64,000 bases of DNA. It comes from Pempheris klunzingeri. Taxonomy: Eukaryota; Chordata; Actinopteri; Acropomatiformes; Pempheridae. The first letter of the stretch is position 1. Each line of letters opens with the position of its first letter. The stretch is taken from positions 13,840,977-13,904,976 of the forward strand of contig NC_092035.1 in NCBI RefSeq assembly GCF_042242105.1, written 5' to 3'. The notes beneath the pieces were generated by a model. That model saw only the letters and a program-made list of their open reading frames with translations, ran no database searches and was not told where the DNA came from. This document shows, one piece after another, positions 1 to 11,126 of this stretch. The position numbers and the translations under genes were made by a program.

Positions 1-180
1 GGCATCCAGAGCCAGAGAGCCACAAATGTGACCAACTGTGACTGGTGAGCCTGCATCCACAATGCTGCGGCCTTAAAGGAGCAGTCTGACGTTGTGACGT
101 TATTAGTATGATCATTGTTTTGGTTTGTCGATAGGAGGTGTGGAACTGGGGAGCTCCAATACTGAACTCCCCCTACAGCA
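1..180. other. Sequence downstream of ankrd10
   Basis: No gene, RNA or recognisable repeat seen; presumed intergenic sequence beyond the ankrd10 3' end. Confidence 0.4.
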
Positions 181-194
181 CCCTCCTTTACAGT

Positions 195-200
195 TTTATT
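195..200 (-). terminator. Candidate polyadenylation signal of ankrd10
   Basis: AATAAA on the minus strand about 315 bases past the ankrd10 stop codon, giving a short 3' UTR over roughly 515-180. No cleavage data can be seen, and other signals beyond the left edge are possible. Confidence 0.5.
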
Positions 201-515
201 TCTACAATATGTGCAGACTATACTGACATACTATATGTTAAGTTGTTTAAGGGCAGATTTCTCTCTCCCTAGTGAAGCTAGGCTAGACAGGTGAAAGCTC
301 AAAAAGGCCAATGAGTGGATCCCTACATAGACCTGTGCGATCAGTTTAGTTAAGTTAGTTATGTTGGATCCAACATAGTATAACACAAACAAACTGATCG
401 ATAGCTGATCTACAGGCCAGTTCCAAAACGTTTCATTATTGTTATTTAGAGAAAGCATATGAGCGAGTGATCGTTCCCGTCTTCAGCAGGCTGGCTGTGA
501 GGGTGCCTCCTGTCT

Positions 516-916
516 TTATGAGCCATGGTAGAGGTGGATAGAGCTGGACACAGCCTGCTTGTATCTGTGCTCAGCCTGGATGCTGCTGCTGTAGTCGAGG
601 CGGCTGCTGTCACTCAGCTCCTCTGCCGTGTCTCCAAAGCCATGGTAGTGTCCGTAATGCAAGAATTCCCCGCAGTCTGCTCCCATGAGCCCTCGCCAGG
701 CCGGCCGGTGGGACACGCAGCTGCTGGGACTGCCGGTCAGATGCAGCGAACCGCACATGTCAGCAAAGTGTTGCTGAGCAGGCGCTGCTGCCTGCTGATT
801 GGCAGGAGGGGGGGGCGGCGAGGAAAGGCTTTCAGTTGGCTCAGGCTCATGCTGGTCAGCCAAAGGCAGCGTGTGCTGAGGGGGGCCGCTGGTGATGGCT
901 TTGTCGTCATCATCTC
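516..916 (-). CDS. ankrd10: ankrd10 coding exon 6 (C-terminus)
   Basis: 401 nt ending at the TAA at 518-516. An acidic/Pro-rich stretch is followed by the diagnostic C-terminal blocks CGSLHLTGSPSSC, HYGHYHGFGDTAEE and SIHLYHGS. The acceptor is A-rich just before the AG (TTTAAAAAAG), with the pyrimidines (CTTTCTCTTT) lying a little further upstream. Confidence 0.92.
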
Positions 917-3900
917 CTTTTTTAAAGAGAAAGTTTTAAAGTTTAGCTCTTCATAATGCAACATTACACTTTATTCTACTTTGTTTGATCCAAGCTCCAG
1001 TCCCACCTGAGTTGAGCTCCTGTGCAGGCTCTATGTTCATGCTCTCCAACTCCTCACTTCCACTGCTCTGCATCTGCATCAGCACATCTGCAGCAGGAGG
1101 CAGTGAGAGAAGTAGAGAAGCAGAGTCCATACTTTCAATCACATTTTGTTTTAGTTTGAAATCTATAAAAGCAGGACGAGATGAGTGGCTCTGGGAAATT
1201 CTTATGGGCATGTTCCACTGTTTCCTGAGAATCTTTATATTTCATATTAGACTCTTGTTCACACAGGGGCTCCACAGGGTTGTGAGTCTGGGACTGTTTG
1301 ATTTTCTCTGTACCTTACAGATTGGATCTTCTCTACTATGACTGATGATCTGAGATCACCAGAAACAATTTGGCCTTAGTATTTCTAGAAGCTACCTGGC
1401 ACCACTCCAGCTGGTGTGCTCCCATAAATTCTGACCAGATCCATGCTGATTTTGTTTTGTAGTTTTGTTACACTGTGACCAATACAAACTTGAAACCCTG
1501 CCTCCAAGAAAGGTACAACAGGAGTGCATTAACAATTAGATCAACTCAGCACTACCAGACAAAATATGACCTAGAAATGTACAAGTATTTTTTACAATTG
1601 GAATTAAGATGCTCTAAAACACAACAACAGATATCTTACTATCAGCTCTCCTGGCTTTCTTCCTGTGATCAGTGTCCACAGCCGTCAGGAGCCTCTTCCT
1701 GCTGTGCAGGCCCGGACCACACCGGCCACCGTTTCCATTCTGCACCCCGTTCCCTCCATTGAGGCCATTGAGTTGCAGCAGGTAGTTCTGGGTTTTGGAA
1801 ATGAAGCGGGAACAGTCGTGGAAGCCGTAAGCTTGGGCCAGATCTGCTGCTGTCTGCCCACTGGCGTTCCTTAAACTGGACAGGAGGAGGGAAGGGTGAG
1901 GCACACTGCTCCCTGGAACACATCACAATGTTTCATCTCTTAACAGCCTAACTGCATCCTGCACTCACCGCTGACTGGCTGACAGTAGAGGGCTTTAAGA
2001 CAGCAGGGAGAGATCATATCGACTCATTTACATTTATCATGGCATCACAAGAGCCAACGGAGAATCAAATAAAGCTGTCATCTCCAGAGCTGACAATATG
2101 TCATGCTCTCCTAAATGTGTTCTGGTCCTTACAATCTCCCCCTGCAGCACATTCATTTGACTAAATCACTAAAATCATGCTGGAATGTGGCCATATAATA
2201 TATTTCTAAAACAAGACTACAATTTCTCATATCTTTGAAATTCTAGGTTCTAATTTAATGTTATTTTAAACTATTTTGGCCAAAATAAAAAAAGATGGAC
2301 TCTGGATCAAAGCTAACATCAGAAGCTCTATCATATGTAGTAGAGAAAATACATTTCTGATGAATCTACAGCTTAAAAAATACTGAAGTGCTGGTTAGGT
2401 CATCTAATCTCTAGCTCTACATCTTTTACATGAAACCAAGTGTCTCCTAACTAGGCTCCGAAATAATCCCTGAGCAGCAACAAAGGGTTTTTACTAAATT
2501 CATCTGGATTAAAAGGTTTAGCAAACATTTCCTGTACTGTCAGAAAATAAATCAATAAATTGATTTGATCACCTTCTACAGAAGTCTAAAAATGAGTCTT
2601 GTCTGGTGTTGAGGGAAGCTTCTCGTATCAGAGCTTTTACAGTTTCACTTTCAACCTTCCACACAGATTTTGAGCGTGGAGGCTTGTTGACTTAGGGATC
2701 AGCACGAGTGACAGCAAATCTCAATTTAAGGTCAGCTGACTCGTGCTTTAATGGATGCTGTTACAAACGGGGCTATCACTCATCGGCACGAGAACATGTA
2801 ATAATCTTGAATCTGAACCAGAAACTGTGTTCTCGTTGCCAAGCCTGTGTAGAAACCCTGCATTAAAGGATAACTCTATTTTAACCCTGAGCCCTATTTT
2901 TACATAGTTTGGGTTTGAAATGACTGGTAGGTATAAATTCTTTTGGAACAGGTCCAGTAGATTGTTTAAAAATACTGAAGTTATCCTCTAACAAATATAA
3001 AAGCCAGTCATATTGTTATATTTAGTTTAGTCTAGCACTTCATTGATCAGTCTTCTAACATGCTCTGACCCTTCACAAATAGCACTGTATACTCTGCTCC
3101 TTTCCCTCCACTACAGCACAATAATACCTCAGCAGAGACTGAGCTTCCTAGGATTTCAACAGTAGCTCCTGAGATGTGTCCACTAAGCTCAGTTTGTTAG
3201 CAGTGTCTAAAAACAGTTAGTTGTAAGCTAAGCATGCAAGTCTAGACATGACTATCATCATCAGTGTTTTCTTAGCATTGAAACCAATCACTGCAGGAAA
3301 TACCTCGCCAGTTTGCCAGCTGCAGAAACTGTAGGAAGCGATAGTGAACAACTGTAAGATGCTCGCTGATGCACATGAGGCAGATTCTGCAGTGCCTATT
3401 TGGACTGCTCCCTCTTTCTGGCATTATTCAAGAAAACCCGTGTTCAAATTCAATAGCTGTAAAACATCAGAACGTGCAGGGTGTTTGTCTCTTCCAGCTT
3501 GAAAATAATACAGCATATTATCCAAAAGCAAATCTGAATACTGAGTTCAAAACGTAACACATGTTAGGACCAAACAGTTCAAAGTAACAGGTACAAGTTT
3601 CTACATCCCCTTTTTCGCTGACTGTGAAATCCCCAAAGGGTGAAAAGCTCATGGTGTTTATTTACTGGCACTGTCCAAATCAGCCACAACTCATCTGATT
3701 TCTCTTGAAGGTAGATCCAGTGCAAACTGAAGTGAAAACACTAGACAGCATGCTGCAAAGAGGTGTTAAAGTAATGAAATATTTAAGCTGCATTTATTGA
3801 TTATTTGTCCAGTTTGGGACGAAACAATCACAATACTGACATATTATCAGCTTATGAAGCTGAAAAGGTGAAAGTGTTGCCGAGAAGTTGCTTATTTTCA

Positions 3901-6900
3901 CATCCAGTAAACACAAAGCAACACCATCATTCATGTACGGCTCTGTTTGAGTCCACCTGCTGAATCTAGGTCCAATATTCACTGTCTTTTAGCTCTGGTT
4001 TGGTCTCCACCACCTGCTGAGAGAAATATCTCTCACCAGATGTGTCTCTAGTTCCATGTTCGCTTGACAGTTCATTAAATGTACATTAAATAAACACAGA
4101 ATGAAATTAATGAATAAAGCCGATATCATGCACTAAGGGTAAAACTACCATCACTATTCTATCTATTCCATTTTGACTTTCCTCCAGGTGAGAGCAGTAA
4201 CTTTCTGTCAGTGTGCCAAACGTAAATAGAAACTCATGAGCTTTTCTGCTTTTGCATAATATCATATACTCATTCCTATCTCTATCATATAACATGTAAG
4301 AGCATTTCACCTGAGCAGCTGTTGGAGATAATACAACACACACAAATAACAACTAATCACTTTCAGTCCACTTGAAATCAGCTGAGTTGGAAGAGAACCG
4401 CCAGTAAAACATCTGGAATAATTCGACACTTAAAATGTTTAGGGAGGAGATAACTGATGGCACTACATTTTGGTGTGGGGTCATTTCGTATTAGATCCAA
4501 CAAGGTCTGTCAGTGGGGAGGGATAATTCCACCTGTAGAACTCCACCTGTTCTTAAAAAACTCTCTAGAACAGAGTGTAAGTGCCTCAACGCAAGACAGA
4601 ATAAAGACCTATTTCCACTTACAGCATCATGTTGCACTGTGTGGGGTGATCTGATCAAATCTTGGTGTCAGTCTGTGTCAGACTGCACAATATCAATGTC
4701 TGCTGTACTATAATGGATAAAATATACAAGGAGAGACGTGCCGTCAGCTCCCATCATTCATCTGTTCTGCTCTCATGGCAGACAGCCTTTGGTCTCCATC
4801 ACAATGTTAACAATCACAATGCTGTTTGATGGTTAAAACTACACTGATTAAATAATCTAGACCATTATGAAGAATGCTTCTAAAATTGTTGATGACTATA
4901 AAAGAAATGACAGCAGACCCGTGTGGCCTGTTCCCTCCCAAACAGCTGATGTGGCATTAGGAATATACTCGGACTTCATGACAACAGAAACACATTAACA
5001 TCACAGCAGCAGAGCTTCTACAATGTTAGGAAATATGTCTGCATTTAAAGAAATGCACAGAACTGGTGGCCAAACCCAGTTTGTTGTTTATTCAGCATTT
5101 TTAACGTTCATTTCTGATTAAACTACACAGAAAATAAAGAAATGGAAGAAATTATGTGGCAAATTGCAAATCATTTGGATTCACTGTCACTGTAGACAGC
5201 CTCCTGCTGCATTATGGCTGTGTGACATTTGAAGAGTGGCTGGCACTAGCAGTGAGGACTTCTCACCGAAACCGAGTGAGTTTATCTTTACACAGTGAAA
5301 ATAGGATGCAAGCTGTGGTTGTTATTACCAAACCTGGCGAGTAGATTTGGCCTAAGTGACTCAAAGAAGACTTGAGCTGGGAGATGTGTAGCTGCTGCTG
5401 TGTTTCACACTCGGCATGGCAGAGCTGCTGCGTTGCTGCACAGAGGTCAGACAGCAGGATACTTACTGTGGTTTAGCACCTGCTATCAACAGGGCCTGGA
5501 TACACTCCAGGCTACCTGACCGAGCCGCCTTGTGGATGGGAGCCTCGCCTACAAAATCCTGAAGACACAATGTAAAACTCAAGGAATAACTATTAATGAA
5601 GACTATCACAAACACAACCTTGCATATTTAAACACTTCCACTTCCACCACTACCTACACTTTATCACCACTTATTTTCTGTTTCTGTTTTCTTACTACTG
5701 TGCGACACTCGCAATATCCTGTGCAATACACACATGTATATATTTTATATGTTTTTTTCTCTCATATTCTTATTCATTTGTAGATTTTGTAATATACCTT
5801 GTTTTTGCACCAATTCTGCAACTGACACTTTATTTCTGCACCTTCTCTGTCTCCTCTGTTGCTGTAGTGTGGGATAAATAAAGTCTCTCTAATCTTATCT
5901 CATCTTACTTCTAGCATGTTCATGAGAGAGCACTACAAGTACATTAAAGACTTGTTAAAATGCTGAGTGGGAAATCTGAATACAAAGACAACCATCTAAA
6001 AGGTGTGCGCTCTGTCTCAGTATACTGAAAGAACTTTCACATTTAGCTCATTTGCTTGATGAGGACACACTCAGTCAAAACATTACAATGACACGCAGTG
6101 TTTAAAATAGTTAAAACCAGCCAAAAATTAACATAACATTGTTAGTGTTACTGCTTTACTCAAGATGATAAACTCATGAAAAGGTATGAGCAGTAATACA
6201 CTGAACAGTTTATTCACCAGTCAGAACCTGGGAGTGGATATAACAAACACAAGCGTAGGATTGCACTGCCACGTTTCTTTTAGAAGTGTACATTCACACT
6301 TTGTAAAGAGAACAGAACGGGAGCAAAATGAATGTGTATATTCTGAAACAGATCTCAGCCTGCCAAAGACACACTCTAAAATGAGACATGTGGGTGAGTG
6401 ATGTTGCCCTGAAGGAGGAGCTAGACAGGCCAAGCTTATCCCCTACTTATCCATTTAAAATAATGTAAGAGCTAATCTAAGGGTTGGGCAATGTGAAAGT
6501 ATGTACTGTGCGATGGTAGAAATGTGTCCACCTGCAGAGATTTGGCTATACTGTTTCCACCGCGGTAGCTAGAGGAGTGATCTTGCGTGATCTCGATACC
6601 ATTGATTCTCACATAATCTCATAAATTCTGCCGCCTGGCGAGGTAATGTGATTTGGGCAGACATGGAGGAGGAGAGTGCAACTGTGAACACAAAGCAGGA
6701 GGAGGAGGCATCTAACTGACTGAAGTCAGGCTGGTAATTATGGGCACCTTTTCACCTTAAATATTGTTCTCACTTTGCTGCTTTTGAGTCTTTTGTTTGT
6801 GTTGCCTCATGTGATGCAGGTGTCTGTTTGTATGGAAGGTCCAGATAAAGAAGAATATCAAATATGATGAAGACAGTATGATTATTTAGGCCACTTCTTA

Positions 6901-8630
6901 ATTGAATTTGGTGATCAATCACTGTATTATGATACAGATACAGTTACTGTGACAGAAAATGACGTATTCTGCGATAGAAGATATGTTTTACATGCTATCG
7001 TTATTTTCAGAACATGCCTCCGATAGTGGTCAAAGGCTGCCCACCCTCCCCCGGTAACATGGTGATGTACATCACTGCTTTGCACCAAGAGAGGAAGTCT
7101 GGCGTTTGTAGTATTACCCTCCAACTATTTCATCATCCACTCTGTAAATCCACCAGCAGACCGCCCAGGCCGTCCATCCCTGGGTTATAGATGTTTAATA
7201 GTCGCAAGAGGCATGACTTCACTTTGTTTTCATTGGCCAGTATTTGTATAGCTACATTTGAATTTATGGGCTATCCCAATAAAAGTACTACATTTGAATA
7301 TACTTCCTTAGTATAGTAGTGTGTATACTAATAGATGGCTTTCATATATTGGACTGATGTTGATGCATTCACACTTGTTACATGTGGTCACACTGGAGGG
7401 CGTAGAGTGACTGACCTGTCTGTTGACGTCAGCTCCAGCCTCGGTCAGCCACACCACACAGCGAGGATGTCCTCCGAACGCAGCAGTGTGTGCTGGTGTC
7501 TGGTTGAAGCGGCTGGTCACCATGTTCACCTCACAGCCCATCTGCACCAGGCGCGCCACACACTCCAGCTGTGAGCACAAAATAAAGGTCAGTAACGAGA
7601 CCGCTGAAAACATCTGTTAGCAAATAAAGGATTGGGACGCTCATACCAATGAACTATTGAAGAACACCTCGTGTGCACTGACTCACTTTTACTGTGAAGA
7701 ATCTCCTACAATCCACATTTGAATATCAAGTGGCTCCGTAGGGTCGACCCTTTTTAGCTGAGTTTTAATGCTGAAAATGTTGCGTTTTTACAAAATAATC
7801 ACTGGTGATCACATTTAACCTGAGATTATTTATTTATTTCCATTTCTATACTTACATTTGGCTAATTTTGGCTATTTTTAGGTGAAAGTTCTAAATGGCC
7901 AGTTTCACTTCCATGTACACAACAGACAGACATGTCTTCCTGTTTTCCTGCACTTGTTTTGGCGCCTGCACAGCCATTGGCTCCCCTGGAACCAATCAAA
8001 AGGCTGCAACCCGTTACTTTATTTAAATATTTCTTTTAATTTTTTTGATCAACAAAACTTTATTGTACAGTAAGAGTTAGACATAACTGTTTTATGGCGG
8101 CATTACAGTCTAAAAAGAAAAACGGCGGTTGTTTATGGCGCAGCAGACTGTACTCACAGCACGTCATTTCCACAAAATAGCACCTTTTGAAATGTATAAG
8201 GCCTCTCGCTCCAGCCCACCGCCATATTACAGCTGAAAATATCAGGAGAACAATCAGCAAAGCCGTGATTCAAGTTGACTGCAGTTCAATGAAGTACTGT
8301 ATGATTTACTGTACGGTACATTATGCAGGACGAATGTAAGTAAAATGGTCCAGGGCAGAGTTTTACCCTTAATGTAGAGGAGACTACCTCGGTAGCTAAA
8401 TCTCTTAATCTAGCTGGTAACTTAATCCCCACCTGTCCATAATGAGCAGCCCAGTGAATGGGGGTCCATCCGTAGTAGGAGTCCTCAGCAGTCAGAGGAG
8501 CCTGGTTTGAGAGTTGCTCAACGAGTAGGACCAAAGCTCCAACATCTCCATCCCGACAGGCACGGTGGAGAGGAAACCGGCTCATGAAGCCCTCATCACT
8601 GGAGAAGTCGGCTTCTAGTGCCACAGACAT
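516..8630 (-). CDS. ankrd10: ankrd10, ankyrin repeat domain-containing protein 10 (six coding exons)
   Basis: Coding exons, in order of translation, are 8630-8433, 7568-7416, 5558-5467, 1875-1640, 1087-1007 and 916-516. They sum to 1161 nt, 386 aa plus stop, close to the roughly 420 aa of human ANKRD10; all junction phases agree. About five ankyrin units cover residues 18-190, with typical cores such as GWTPIHWAAHYG, QTPAHTAAFGGHP and APIHKAARSGS. A basic cluster (RKR at 207-209, RKKARR at 219-224) follows and looks like a nuclear localisation signal. The C-terminus carries the ANKRD10-specific blocks CGSLHLTGSPSSC and YYGHYHGFGDTAE-like and ends in LYHGS, almost as in mammals. The molecular function of ANKRD10 is poorly known; nuclear or regulatory roles have been proposed. 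It is divergently arranged with hsf2bp. Identification is firm; the paralogue (a or b) cannot be decided. Confidence 0.95.
1007..1087 (-). CDS. ankrd10: ankrd10 coding exon 5
   Basis: 81 nt between a CTGCTGCAG acceptor with a strong pyrimidine tract and a GTGGGA donor. It encodes an acidic, Met/Ser-rich segment (VLMQMQSSGSEELESMN). Conservation here is weak and the call rests on splice sites and on phase agreement with exons 4 and 6. The frame is also open upstream, so a longer exon is possible. Confidence 0.72.
1640..1875 (-). CDS. ankrd10: ankrd10 coding exon 4
   Basis: 236 nt. It begins with LRNASGQTAADLAQAYGF, the fifth and last ankyrin unit, followed by an Asn/Gly-rich linker and the basic clusters SRKRLL and HRKKARRAD. 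The donor is GTAAGA; reading past it gives a short non-conserved tail, which supports splicing here. Confidence 0.92.
1876..5466 (-). other. ankrd10 intron 3
   Basis: 3.6-kb intron without convincing exons. It contains an internally deleted copy of a foldback MITE at about 2866-2993. The rest is AT-rich unique-looking sequence with only short chance reading frames. Confidence 0.7.
2866..2993. mobile_element. Foldback MITE, internally deleted copy
   Basis: Left end AAAGGATAACTCTATTTTAA with TTTGGGTTTGAAATGACTGG, joined to a right end TTTAAAAATACTGAAGTTATCC. The same left-end wording appears near 25466, so this is a shortened member of that family. Confidence 0.6.
5467..5558 (-). CDS. ankrd10: ankrd10 coding exon 3
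   Basis: 92 nt encoding the fourth ankyrin unit (GEAPIHKAARSGSLECIQAL). CTTCAG acceptor, GTAAGT donor. It ends two bases into a codon that the next exon completes as His. Confidence 0.92.
5559..7415 (-). other. ankrd10 intron 2, with a retroposon-like 3' tail
   Basis: At about 5690-5915 a stretch ends in GGATAAATAAAGTCTCTCTAATC followed by a degenerate TCTTA/TCTCATCTTA run, the form of a teleost SINE/LINE 3' end. The remainder of the 1.86-kb intron holds no supported gene. Confidence 0.5.
7416..7568 (-). CDS. ankrd10: ankrd10 coding exon 2
   Basis: Fifty-one codons, phase 0 at both ends, between a CACAG acceptor and a GTCAGT donor. It completes the second ankyrin unit (LECVARLVQMGCEVN) and encodes the third (QTPAHTAAFGGHP to AGADVNRQ). 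Confidence 0.93.
7569..8432 (-). other. ankrd10 intron 1
   Basis: 0.86-kb intron. No exon, RNA gene or clear repeat recognised. Confidence 0.6.
8433..8630 (-). CDS. ankrd10: ankrd10 coding exon 1
   Basis: Sixty-six codons from the ATG at 8630-8628, beginning MSVALEADFSSDEGF and ending HYGQ before a GTGGGG donor, phase 0. It holds the first ankyrin unit (FPLHRACRDGD) and the start of the second (GWTPIHWAAHYGQ). The start is chosen because it matches the position of the family's N-terminus. Confidence 0.93.
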
Positions 8631-9043
8631 GAGTAAACTATGAAAGTAGTAGAAGGAGACGTTCCTCTCGGCTCCCGGTCCCTCAGGGAAGACTAAAACG
8701 GTTCAATCACAAAGGAAGAGGAGATGAGCTGCTCTGCGTGGCTGAGAGTCACAAAACCCGGACTGGAGTATGGCGGCGGGGCCGGTTCTTACTGCCGGCT
8801 TTGGCTAAATACCGGTCAGGAACGTCACCGGCCGTTTGCCTCCTACAGGTCAAGCTGAAATTATACTTACAACTAAGAAACACATGAATGTAATTATGTT
8901 TGAAAATATTCTTTTAGCTGGGCAGACAGCTCGTCCTGTCTTAGCTAATTGTGTAATGGCGCCGCTGTAGACGAGCACAGAGGGGCTGGACAGTTTATTA
9001 CTGGAGCCCCAATGCTAACAGTCCGGCAGGAGACGAAGACAAG
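8631..9043. promoter_or_regulatory. Shared divergent promoter region of ankrd10 and hsf2bp
   Basis: Only 413 bases separate the two opposed start codons. The segment has several CpGs around 8740-8840 and 8950-8970 (for example GCCGGC, ACCGGTCAG, GGCGCCGCT) and no clear TATA box, the usual look of a bidirectional housekeeping-type promoter. Transcription start sites cannot be placed. Confidence 0.65.
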
Positions 9044-9094
9044 ATGTCAGCGTCAGGAAGCGGGAAATCTCCGGCTTCGTGTCATGGAGCGAAG
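9044..9094 (+). CDS. hsf2bp: hsf2bp coding exon 1
   Basis: Seventeen codons, MSASGSGKSPASCHGAK, then donor GTAAAT, phase 0. The N-terminus of this family is poorly conserved; the ATG is chosen because it is in frame with exon 2 and followed by a donor. Confidence 0.82.
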
Positions 9095-11085
9095 GTAAAT
9101 ACAGAAAACAGGTAAAGACTTAGCGTAGCTCACATCCAATGAGCATTAATAAAAGATTAATTGTTTGAGTAATATTTAGTTAGTATTTAGCATATAATAT
9201 TTAGTAAAATTCAGTATCTTAAAAGTGGATATTTTTGGTTGCATTACTCTTCTATGACAGTAAACTGAATATTTTGGGTAAAACATTGAGAAACATGACA
9301 CTTTTCCTCGTTTTCTGACACATTACAGACAAAACAACAAAATCCATTGATCAAGAAACTAGTCAACAGGTTAATTGACACTGAAAATTATTTTTAGTTG
9401 CAACTTAGTACATGCCATGGTAAGCAAAGAACTGAAAGCTGCCAGACTCCATTGAAAAAAACAGTAATTTTACTTTGCAGAAAATGGGTATTACTAGTCT
9501 AGCACTGCCACATCAAACGATGCAAATATGAATCACAGTTGTTGCCCTAGGTGTAAACAGGGGTCAGTATTTGCCACTGTGGCTCAGAGAATTCTTTGAT
9601 TATTTTCACATGTGGGTATGGATTACTGAAAACCAGCAAAACCAAATAATATGTTGTTTCACCTCATGTTCCCCCTGTGTTGTGTGTAGATGAGTTATCT
9701 TATGTGATCAGTTATTCTAACATCTATCTTAACATCTTTTCAGATCCATGTCTGCACTGAGGTTGATCTTTTTTCTTTCAGGATGGTTTTGTCAGAGTGA
9801 GGAAAAGAGATTTAGAGAAGTTAACCACAGAAGTCATGCAGCTGAGGGAGTTCCTGCCCAGAGTTCTGAACAGGCATCTGATTGAAATGCTGCACAAAGC
9901 TCAAGGAGCTCAGAGAAGTACGCTTCCATTAAACTTAACCTTGGGGCAGAATAAACTTTAATAAGGTTAATAAGACAACAGTAATGAGATTTACTACAAA
10001 GGTATGAACTGATGACAGCTGGAGACATTTGACCAGTTAGCTGAGAGGCACCCTCATATTACAGCTGTACATTTGATACTTTTCATCAATAGTGAAGCTC
10101 AAGTTTTATTCTAATCTAGGATTCATCAGTTCACCCCTTCTCTCCCGACCTCTGTGTCCAGTGGCATGTGGGGAGACCAGCTCAGTAAGCACTAGCCAGT
10201 AGGATAGCCAGATGTGCTTGTAAAGAATCTAATTTTAGAAAAGACTAATGCCACACTCACATTTTGTGTACACATAAAGCACAAAGCTAAGGGGCCGTAT
10301 TCACGAGGGATTTCTTCTTACCACTCGGAGAGAATGGGACTAAAAGTACAGCTGCCATTAAAAGCCTTTCACACTTTCACACACGCTAAAGAACTCAGAG
10401 AACTGATGCGAACTTGTATACGTAAGCATAAGGAACAAATTAGTATATTAGTATATTTTGGAGGAATTAGAATTAAATTTCTTGTCAAGTAGATTGCATC
10501 TGGCATCAAACGTGTGTGTGTGTGTGTGTGTGTGTAGTGAAGGAGCACCATGAGCAGGAACAGGAGCGGCTGCGACAGGAGTGCCTCCACCTTCAGTCCC
10601 GTCTGGATGCAGTGCAGACTGAATGTCAGAAAGAGAGAGAGGTCAGCGTGGGAGGGCTACATAATAACTCACTGGAGATACTGTAGGAGGTTCACACTGT
10701 GTTCGTGCCATGTGAAATGGACTCATATTTCCTATGCACAAAAATAAGATCAATAATCTTTAAAGGGCAGTTTCAGTTATATAGATATATATAACAGTAA
10801 CATTGAAAAATGTAGAAAATAGTTCACTTGGTGGAGGAACTCGTCTCTATGTAGCAAAATGGTGTTTTCCATTATTTTGTTATGTTAGGACACCCTGCTG
10901 TGCATTGTGTGTGTTTAGGAGAAGCTGCTGTTGCGTGAGCAGCTGTGGCAGAGTGGAGCAGAGCTGGAGCAGCAGGCAGACTTCTGCTCTGGTCTGGGAT
11001 CTGCAGCCTGCAGTCTGCTATGGAGCTGCTCTGCCGGGGAGCACACAGTCACACAGTGGCTGGCTGATGTGAGTCATCTCCACAA

Positions 11086-11126
<41 letters not shown>

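Noticed and set aside
525..956. A 143-codon plus-strand frame opposite the ankrd10 last exon
   Set aside because: It is the antisense shadow of conserved ankrd10 coding sequence and has no splice or homology support.
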